This document shows, piece after piece, positions 56,451-64,000 of a DNA stretch of 64,000 nucleotides. How positions within the stretch are numbered: position 1 is the stretch's first letter; each line of letters starts with the position of its first letter. The position numbers and the translations under genes were made by a program. Source of the stretch: Stropharia rugosoannulata (taxonomy: Eukaryota > Basidiomycota > Agaricomycetes > Agaricales > Strophariaceae); contig JANCIK010000008.1 of NCBI GenBank assembly GCA_028532985.1, forward strand, positions 558,001 through 622,000. Direction: 5' to 3'. Below the pieces are notes generated by a model that was given only the letters and a program-made list of their open reading frames with translations, searched no databases and was not told where the DNA came from.

Positions 56451-57621
56451 ATGACTATCTCTAACGACACTGTGAGAGGCAATTAATATTTACCAACAGT
56501 CACTTATTTGTTCTTCCACAGTTGTCCCCAGTCCCGAAGGACAGTATACGCCAAGTAATTGCAGAGATGCTGCAGAAAATGGGCGTACCATACAGAGTAA
56601 CACCCTTCAACGAGAGGTTGCATGACATATGCGTCAAGCGAGCTCTTGCTATGGGTTGGCCAATGGGAACCGATCCCTCCGTCGTTTCTCTGCGTCCATT
56701 CATCAAAGGAGGAGTCTGCGTAGCCGCCACCTCGTATGGGCACATAAAAGACGAAGCTACGCTCACGTACATTGCGATGAACGGGGCGTTTGTTCTCTGC
56801 ATCGACGATGTGTACGAGAGAGACAACGAGGGTGTGCGCATGTTCGTGGAACGATTCATCCGCGGCGAAAAGCAGTCGCAGCATATATTGGACAGCCTTG
56901 CAACCTTGCTTAGGGAGACACCTGATCATTTCGAACCCGTCGCTTCCAGTATTATTGTCACTGGCATGCTCAATCTGGTTAACGCATCGACTTTGGAATA
57001 CCAGACGAGAGGAATGGAGGTGTGTTGATATTTCATCTTGGAGCGGGTCAAGTTATGAGGCTTACGAGCGCCTGTCTAGTCATCCATGGATGCACACTTG
57101 TACCCTGCTTTCTCGCGAAGAATGTCGGCGGCGGCGGAGTCATATGCACTTATGATATTCCCAAGACATTTACCACTACAAAGCTACGTTCAGGTCAGTA
57201 TCCCCAGGTATCTTAATGAACCATTTCTGAAATAAATTTCAGTGTATACAAGAGGCTGCCGACTACTTTGCATATGCCAAGTGAGCTTCAATGCATTTCG
57301 CCGTCCGAGTCTGTTCTGATCCTCTCTCGTTGAAGTGACGTACTCTCCTTTTACAAAGAAGATGTTAGAGGAGAGACTACCAATTATGTCTCGGTATTGG
57401 CTCGGTGCAATGGCATTTCAAAGATAGCGGCATTTCAACAGGTCGCGAATGAAGTTGCTCATCTAGACGCACAAGTCTGCAAAATTCTGAGGGACTCTCA
57501 GGATGCATTGGATGCGTGGAATAGTTTCAAAGCTGGCTATGTCTACTTTCACACTTCTCTAGATCGATATCGCTTGAATGAAGTCATGGAAATTGGGAAA
57601 AATAGTATAATTCATAATTAA
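56451..57621 (+). CDS. TRI5-like sesquiterpene synthase F
   Basis: An intact plus-strand member of the family. Exons are 56451-56471 (MTISNDT), 56522-57019 (498 nt), 57080-57193 (114 nt), 57243-57280 (38 nt) and 57336-57621, giving 318 residues. The exon sizes match those of copies A and B exactly for the three internal exons. Motifs: CIDDVYERDN (Asp-rich), RFIRGEKQ, NDVLSFYKE (NSE type; Asn split AA|T) and SLDRYRLNEV. All catalytic positions expected for the class are present. It stands alone, 35 kb from the main cluster, and is 222 bp from the end of HET gene 2, which converges on it. It is most similar to copy C. The product is unknown; there is no sign of other trichothecene genes. Confidence 0.9.
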
Positions 57622-57843
57622 CCAGCGTATCTAGACACATCCTGAATGTCAAGTACCGGATGTTAGACAGTTGATATTCTGCAAATGTAAAGTCGTGGGT
57701 GTATACAACTTAGACTTCGAATTGTGTCGTCCTTTTTATGTTAGTTTCGAAAGGAATTCAAAGTGTAAGAGATTTATAATTAATATGGACAATCACAAGT
57801 ACATCATTGCAAGTACATCGCATAACCATATGCATAATTGATC

Positions 57844-60135
57844 CTATAGGTAAAAAGTCACAAGCTGCATTCCATGCAGTTCCAATTCTGCAATTGGAAC
57901 ACTCCTTGTGTTTCTCGTAGTTTTCAGCTGAAAATGTTGGGGGTGAGCTTGCCCTAAAAGTCTAGCTTGGGTGTCAGGTCCTAATGCTCGCGATCTCTGT
58001 GGCGTCTGGATGATAATCCCAAAGCAAAATTCAGGGAGTATGACCGAGCCATCCATTATCCCAAATGTAAGGACAGCAAATGTTTTCCGCAAAATACGAC
58101 CGTCAGTAACCTCTGCGGCCTCCCTATCTTCGGCTGGAACTAGAGTTGGAGGCTCTTCTGTATAAAGGCAACTGTCGAGCATATAGAAGTGGTGAAAACA
58201 GTAGGAATTTTGTTTGTTCACCGACCGAATTTTCGTCATCCCATAGAAGTCTCCTTTAGGTTTATAGCCTGAATCGTCCTGTTCTATTGTAATCCGTGAC
58301 GGCATAAGCAGGACCTGGACGCGTACTCCAAGGTGTGTCACCAAAATCGGCTCCGGTGGTATATAGTAATCCAGTTGTGTTCCCCAGTCGCGAAAATCAA
58401 AGTAGATATTTCGGAGTGAATATCTAGTGATAGACTGCGGTATAAGGGTATCCTCAAATAGATATGACCGGTTAAAGAAATCCAAGACGTGCTTTTTTGT
58501 GGAAAGTAATTCCCGGAATAGCCTTTCCAATGCACGGGTTGACCCCTCGCCATACGCCACTGAGATGTTCACTCCCAATAAACCAAGTAGCGAGTACGCT
58601 GAGTCCTCTTCCCGAGTAACCTGACGACGAGATGCCATTTGCATTCTGTGAGAAAGGGGAATTTTGTCAATCTCTCCTCGCTTGCATAGTGCCAATTCTT
58701 GTCTGGTGATAGAAGTCTCTGATTGAATTAAAGATTGAATAGTATCGTCTTCGCCTGAGCCTAGCTGTATCCAGTTTTTGTTGTAAAAGAATAAACGTTT
58801 CGGCGCAAGGAGCTCCTGCAGAGTCCATCCACGGGTGAACCAGGCATCGTGGCGTCCATGGTCCACGTTTTCTGTTTCTGAAAGGAATGTGATACATACC
58901 TTGGACCCGCGATACCATTTGTACATTGACCTAATAGATTCATCTAGCTCAGAGCTGCTGTCCTTGTCTATGCAAACTGTATCCAGCCAGCCCAAAGTTA
59001 TGCCATGGTCGCGAGCTGAGACTGTGCAGAAACCGGCTATTTTGGCATATCCGAGGGGATTTTCTAACCGTTTCTTCCAGTCACCGAAAACCACATCGCC
59101 GGGTGACCCTCGTATCCAAGTGTGAGACAAGATCGAATAGTGAGTGCCGTATTCAATAGCTTCGGAAACTAATTTGTTCATTCTGTTACTCCTTGGGTGG
59201 TTTGGATCCCATGAGACCACTTCGCCTTGAAGGTGAAGAGCATTCAGCCACTCGCGTTGAAAGCTATGCTTCGCCGTCTCCTCTTTCACACTTTGTAGAA
59301 TGCGACTGAAGATTTTATCGCGACCAATGAGCCTTGGATTAAATCCTGTAATGTCAAATTCGAGAAGGCGGATTGGCATGTTATTGAAGACATGGGCACG
59401 AGTTTTGGTGAGGATCATAGACTCAAACTTATTCATAGGTAGACCTGGCAAGAGTACTACAATTATTCGGTGCTCCTTATACCGTTGACAAGTTCATTAA
59501 TTTCTTACCTGACGGCACTTGCGGAATACTTACACCTGCTTCTGCTTCATTCACGCCTTGGGGTATATCGGGAGAAGGTCCTATCAGAGTGTCACAGCGT
59601 TCGAGAAAGCCACCCTAAACAGTTGTAGACATAACATGCCTTGATCAGTTGCAGTCGAAGGATTCGCGTTCAACGCATCATTTACTGAGTCTTGGTCGTT
59701 GGCAGTCACTGTAATTCATGCATAAGAAAGTCATTTTTAATTGCCTAAAATAGTCGTTCCCAGTACCTGCTACAAATGGTCGAGTGTCCCGATTCTCGGA
59801 AGACGCGGCCTTTGCATGTATTGAAGACAATACGGCTGCTTCAACGAATTTCTTCATAGCCGAGATAAGTGTCTTTCCTTCCGTTCCATTTTCGACTATC
59901 ATATAGTAATGAGAACAGAAGAAATATACACAGACCAAGCCAATCACCATCTGCAAGACACGAGAAGACAGCACTGCTATCTTGATAGCTCTCGAGTCAT
60001 TCTCCATAGTAAGTAGAGTAATACTGCGAGCAGACCTTCAGAGTCCAGGCCAATTTGCGACGTGATCAGAGGACGGATAAGCGCCAGCAGGCTCGTCAAA
60101 AGGTTTTTCTCGAGATCATCTTTTTCTGCAGACAT
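57844..60135 (-). CDS. HET-domain protein, copy 2
   Basis: The main exon 59444-57844 encodes the HET domain: HYSILSHTWIRGSPGDVVF, GWLDTVCIDKDSSSELDESI, then AWFTRGWTLQELLAPKRLFF. Upstream exons give an N-terminus starting at the ATG at 60135 (MSAEKDDLEKNLLTSLLALI), an intron from about 60040, and a hydrophobic segment VLQMVIGLVCVYFFCSHYYM that may be a membrane anchor, followed by IVENGTEG. One or two further small exons lie between 59760 and 59510. It is very similar to copy 1 at the left edge but without its nonsense change. HET proteins of this build take part in fungal allorecognition; the anchor and the C-terminal domain (after about residue 330) are of unknown role. Exons 2-4 are approximate. 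Confidence 0.82.
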
Positions 60136-60679
60136 TACCTCTACAGACTGCATCATAGGATAATTAGTCACGTTAGGATGAAGGTGATTACGCACACCTA
60201 CTCAACCGCTACCATGTTAAACTGTTTGAGGCCACGCTGGCTAGCAGAGGATCAAGGGCCTATTCCAAGCCTACTCGGCCGTTATTCTTGATGGTTCAAG
60301 GATAGCGCGAGGAGCTCTGTTAAGACGGTTGTTGGTGGTTGTTCAATGTAGAAGGGTCGAAAGCGTGCAATTGGCGCTAGGTTCTTGCGTTGCCGGAGAT
60401 TGCCGACTTTCCTGGCAAGACCTCCCATCAAATTTTAAACTTGCTTCCTGTCCAACTTCAAACCAACTTAGAACCTCTTAGGATTTGCTTACAAGCTACG
60501 TTTCACCTTTACATATAACACAGATCTACAATGTCATTTCATTTTGACTTCATTAGAAAAATCGCAACAACCTCTGACTAATGCAAGAATCTATCATTTG
60601 TTCGGTTTATAGATCAAATATGCTTCAGCATGTTATGGGACAACACCCGCCTAGAAAACCAACTTAATAGAACTGAACC
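60136..60679. other. No gene seen
   Basis: Upstream of HET gene 2 and downstream of the first GFA-domain gene. No ORF of interest. Confidence 0.4.
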
Positions 60680-61855
60680 CTAATTCCTTCCGCCAGCTCC
60701 AGTCCCTGCAGCAACGCCTTCCGCCAAACCTTGGACAACGACACTAGGTTCCGTGTTGCCAGCAAAGCCCAGGTGTTCATACCACTTGAGCCACTCCTCC
60801 GCGCGCACACCATCCTTCCGCTCGTCCAGCAGTCCAATAGCAATATCAATAACGTCAGCGCGGCCAGTTGTCCACCACAGCACCGTCGCGCCGCACGTAG
60901 GGCAGAACTCCCTGAAGCGCCCGGGGCTCGTGCGGTAGCGCTTCAGCCCCTTCGGGCGGTTCACGGGGTTGAAAAAATCAAGCGGCTCGGTGCTCCCGAC
61001 CTCGAACACGTTAGTGCGTGGTACGAATGCCCATGAGTGCACCCCGAACCCGCCCCCCGTGCGGCACTGGGTACAGACGCAGTGGCCCGCGAGGTAGCGC
61101 ATGCCCTTGTGCGCCGGGATGTCGAGTCGCCCGGAGATGCTCGCGGTGCGCGGGCGCGGGGACAGCCACCACTTCTCGTCCCTCGGGTTCCGCGCCGTCG
61201 CCAGGCGCGTATGCGACTTCGGGTGGATGAGGTCGGGGTACGATGCGCGCGGGACGCCCGACAGGTGGTTTGGCCGGGTGATGTAGAAGTTATTCGCTCC
61301 GCAGTGGCAGTGGATATCCATCTTGTCCTCGCTGGCCGCGTCCTTCCTCGTCGGGATTTCCTTGGACCGCCAGCCCATGGGAAGCTCCTCGCTGCCCTTC
61401 TCTGTCGAGTAGCGCGGCAGGCGGACGCCGTTGATTGTACGAAGATGGTCGGAGAAGCCGCCGTCCATGGTCTGCTCGACCCAGATGTGGCAGCTCGGGA
61501 GGGCGATGCTTTCTGTGTCGCTGACGGACGACGACGAGACGCCCCATTTGTCGTCCGTGAGGTTAAACATGTGCGCAGAGCAGTTTGAGCAGAAAAAGCG
61601 CATTGCATTTTCGGAGATGCGGTACTTCGTCATGTCGGTAGTGTTTGGATCAACGGGGCGTGGGGGATGTCTAATATGGGGCGGGCCTTCGATGGGGAGG
61701 TAGCAGGCAGCCATTTCTCCAGAGACATGTCGGCAGACGCTACAGTGACATATAGACGACTGTATAGGAATAGACGATTTTCTGAAGTGGACTTGGAGCG
61801 TAATGATCCCGCAGAAACATCTCGCGGTCTTCCCAATGAGCTCGTCGTCGGACAT
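60680..61855 (-). CDS. Double GFA-domain (Mss4-like, CENP-V type) protein 1
   Basis: A single exon of 391 codons. It holds two zinc-binding GFA modules of the glutathione-dependent formaldehyde-activating family. Module 1 has ARCFCGIITLQVHF, ICHCSVCRHVSGE and FFCSNCSAHMF. Module 2 has IHCHCGANNFYITRP, GHCVCTQCRTGGG and FCPTCGATVLWW. Each carries the C-x-C ... C-x-x-C ... C-x-x-C pattern that binds zinc. The family includes bacterial formaldehyde-glutathione enzymes, but in fungi the reaction is mostly unproven. It is tandem with the similar gene at 61952-63226, about 100 bp upstream of its start. The coding sequence is GC-rich, which explains the long shadow ORFs on the other frames. Confidence 0.9.
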   Translation of the reverse strand: MSDDELIGKTARCFCGIITLQVHFRKSSIPIQSSICHCSVCRHVSGEMAACYLPIEGPPHIRHPPRPVDPNTTDMTKYRISENAMRFFCSNCSAHMFNLTDDKWGVSSSSVSDTESIALPSCHIWVEQTMDGGFSDHLRTINGVRLPRYSTEKGSEELPMGWRSKEIPTRKDAASEDKMDIHCHCGANNFYITRPNHLSGVPRASYPDLIHPKSHTRLATARNPRDEKWWLSPRPRTASISGRLDIPAHKGMRYLAGHCVCTQCRTGGGFGVHSWAFVPRTNVFEVGSTEPLDFFNPVNRPKGLKRYRTSPGRFREFCPTCGATVLWWTTGRADVIDIAIGLLDERKDGVRAEEWLKWYEHLGFAGNTEPSVVVQGLAEGVAAGTGAGGRN

Positions 61856-61951
61856 GGTGGTAAGATGGGGAGGAAAGTCGATTCATAACAAGCCATTAGG
61901 TACATTACAATGTCTGAGACATAACTTAACCCGCGCCTTCGGTACGGCCAT

Positions 61952-63226
61952 TCACAGGGCCGGTGACTTCAGTCCTTCCAACAGTCCTCGCACATACGCC
62001 TCATTAAATCCCTTCTCTTGGTAGCCAACGCGGTCGCGATGCCACTCGAGCCAACTTTCCAACCTCGCTCCTTCCCTCTTCTCGTCAAGGACTCCTACAG
62101 CGACATGAATTAATTCGGGCGTTCCTGTCTGCCAGGAGAAGACCGTCGCTCCACATGTCGCGCAAAATTCACAATATTCGCCTGGACTTGAGATATACTG
62201 TTTCAATCCACTGGGTCGCTGCGAATCGTCTGACAGATTCAACAGCGTGTCCGAGTTCGCCTTCACGATATTCGCGAGCGGGATGAACGCCCACGACGCG
62301 ATCGTAGATCCGGTCGCCAGGCGGCAGAATGTGCACATGCAGTGCCCGGCGAGGTACTTGGTGGGATTTGGTGAGGAAGGTGGGTATAGCCACCACTTCT
62401 CGTCTTTCGTGTTTTTAATAGTCGATAGACGGGTCCCTTCGTGCTGATGAATCAAGTCTGGGTATGCAGCCGAGGGAGCAAATGACGCCTCCGAAGGACG
62501 GGTGACTTCGAATGAGATAGTACCGCAATGACAGTACCCCTTCACTCGGCCGCTATCATCCTGTCGTTTATCGAGTGCGTCGGATGTCCAGGGGAACGGA
62601 ACCTCTTCAGTACCAACCGCATCTTTGTGCCGCGGCAGCTGCACCCCATCTGCAACCCTGAGGTGGTCCGCCAGCCCTCCGTCAAGTGTGTCCGAGATGA
62701 ACTGATGGCAAGGTCTACTAAAGATGCCGTCAAATCTCTCCAGCACGCCGACCGTCACAAACCATCCTTCTCCGCTATCCGAAGCAAAGAATAGGTACGC
62801 CGAACAAGACTTGCAGAAATATCTTGTGGCCTTATCGGAGGACCTATACGCCGTGAGGTCGCCGAGGTCGTACGGCGTCTCCGCTTCCTCTACACGTGTC
62901 GACGGAGGGGCCAACTTCCCGTCCTTTGTTGACGCAATATTTCCATGGTGTGTGATTATCTTCCCATCCTCCTCGTCACCGCTGTGCGACCCCATCCGGC
63001 TCGGAGCCTGGCTCTGGCTGCGACTGCTGTGGACGCTCAACCCATTGTGCGTCCGTTCTAGCGGCACGCCTTTGATAGGTATGTGCTGCATGGCCATTTG
63101 GCCTGATAAATGGCGGCAGGTCGAGCAATGGCAAAAGTCGATCATGACTGGGAGCGACGAGGTGTCGAACGCAACTCGAAATGCGTTCAACTCGCATTGG
63201 CAGGACGCATTCACGTAGGTCGTCAT
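61952..63226 (-). CDS. Double GFA-domain (Mss4-like, CENP-V type) protein 2
   Basis: A single exon of 424 codons and a tandem paralogue of the previous gene. Module 1: ASCQCELNAFRVAF, FCHCSTCRHLSGQMA and YFCKSCSAYLF. Module 2: GYCHCGTISFEVTRP, GHCMCTFCRLATG and FCATCGATVFSW. The linker between modules is longer (about residues 70-115, Ser/Gln/Asp-rich) and the end is LEGLKSPAL. All zinc-ligand Cys are kept. The two genes share the pattern VRGLLEGL / VVQGLAEGV near the C-terminus, which points to a common double-domain ancestor, not two separate fusions. Cytosolic, no signal peptide. Confidence 0.9.
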   Translation of the reverse strand: MTTYVNASCQCELNAFRVAFDTSSLPVMIDFCHCSTCRHLSGQMAMQHIPIKGVPLERTHNGLSVHSSRSQSQAPSRMGSHSGDEEDGKIITHHGNIASTKDGKLAPPSTRVEEAETPYDLGDLTAYRSSDKATRYFCKSCSAYLFFASDSGEGWFVTVGVLERFDGIFSRPCHQFISDTLDGGLADHLRVADGVQLPRHKDAVGTEEVPFPWTSDALDKRQDDSGRVKGYCHCGTISFEVTRPSEASFAPSAAYPDLIHQHEGTRLSTIKNTKDEKWWLYPPSSPNPTKYLAGHCMCTFCRLATGSTIASWAFIPLANIVKANSDTLLNLSDDSQRPSGLKQYISSPGEYCEFCATCGATVFSWQTGTPELIHVAVGVLDEKREGARLESWLEWHRDRVGYQEKGFNEAYVRGLLEGLKSPAL

Positions 63227-64000
63227 CGTGTCCTAATAGCTCTGGCGATAGTGATGTTTTATACTTCAGTACCAATCCAAAGATGACCATTTGAAGTATA
63301 CTCACAAATAGTTAGTTTGCAGTTGGTGCTGCGGATTATTGTCAGTAGGTACTAAGTTGGCTGTAAAGATTTATATAGCAGCAGGAGCGGCGGTTGGAGA
63401 GGCCAGTGATGTATCTGTTGTCGATGACGATGTAATGCCAGTGGGGATGATATGTGCATACGAGATCATTTTTATACTTCCCCGGTGTGCGCGTAATGCG
63501 ATGGGGCAGGATGGGGCGGAGAATCTAAACCACAATGAGGCAAGTATAGCTATGGATCACGTTGACGGAATGGGTCCGAAATATGCATGGGCCGGTCGAG
63601 ATTGGGCTTAGAATTTCCCGGCACGATGACCTATGACATGATCCTTTCATAGTTTTCATAGGCTTCGCACTTGAGGCGGCTGGACCAAGTTAATGAAGAT
63701 CCTTGTATTTAGTTTCGACTGCGTTCTCCGTAGACGAATCAAAAAACGGTTATTTACGTACTGATGAGCAGTCAGTGAAGTCCATACGCAATCAAAGTGA
63801 ATCTAGAGTTACCTAGCTAGTGCGCACTGCGCGTGAATCGCGACAAAAGTCCTATCTCCTCTAACTTCCCACCACGGCAGGATGCTCACAGGACATGAGC
63901 TAACGAGTTAAATGAGTGGAATTGGTCTAGAACATTATGACACAGGTTAACTGTTTACACCGAAAAATAAGACGCGCATAATGAATGCAGAAGACGCGGG
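63227..64000. other. Right edge of window; no gene seen
   Basis: Upstream region of the GFA gene. ORFs are under 91 codons and lack motifs. A gene that begins beyond the window cannot be excluded. Confidence 0.35.

Noticed and set aside
60961..61608. Long ORFs (215 and 183 codons) overlapping GFA protein 1
   Set aside because: Frame shadows of a GC-rich gene. The Cys-x-x-Cys modules lie in the 391-codon frame.

Overview
The window is fungal nuclear DNA, most likely from a mushroom-forming basidiomycete (Agaricomycetes). The evidence is dense protein-coding genes with many introns of about 50 bp, a cerato-platanin, a family of basidiomycete TRI5-like (trichodiene-synthase-type) sesquiterpene synthases, HET-domain proteins, a KDZ-type transposon, and two tRNA-Thr genes with short canonical introns. 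Every spliced model below was joined by eye and checked for reading frame; none has transcript support.

Layout. 0-2.4 kb: HET-domain gene 1 (+) with a damaged 5' end. 2.5-2.9 kb: cerato-platanin (-). 4-8.4 kb: a Polo-like kinase between two tRNA-Thr(AGU) genes. 8.7-21.3 kb: four apparently intact TRI5-like terpene synthases and one pseudogene, all on the minus strand, with a VPS68/TMEM50 membrane-protein gene and an unknown gene among them. 23-25.4 kb: a secreted six-hairpin-type glycosidase with a 5-nt microexon. 26-28.7 kb: a coiled-coil protein, a Ser/Thr-rich ORF and a terpene-synthase relic. 29-31 kb: the TFIIE large subunit. 33-49.6 kb: a POT/PTR2 peptide transporter whose ninth intron holds a 14,110-bp insertion. 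50-54.3 kb: a secreted M35 metalloprotease and a large mitochondrial-type protein. 54.9-60.1 kb: a second coiled-coil gene, a further terpene synthase and HET gene 2. 60.7-63.2 kb: two tandem double-GFA-domain proteins.

Two systems stand out. The first is the 14.1-kb insertion. It is bounded by a 10-bp direct repeat and imperfect terminal inverted repeats. It carries a KDZ transposase gene and six small passenger genes, and its intergenic DNA is studded with about 45 copies of GTAC-N5-GTAC that I do not see elsewhere in the window. The second is a mirror-image arrangement of three families, HET(+), TRI5-like(-), coiled-coil(-) on the left and coiled-coil(+), TRI5-like(+), HET(-) on the right. 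This suggests an old inverted duplication or a recurrent three-gene module.

Housekeeping genes (Polo kinase, TFIIE-alpha, VPS68) are intact and interleaved with fast-evolving accessory families. There is no rRNA, CRISPR array or recognisable virus.
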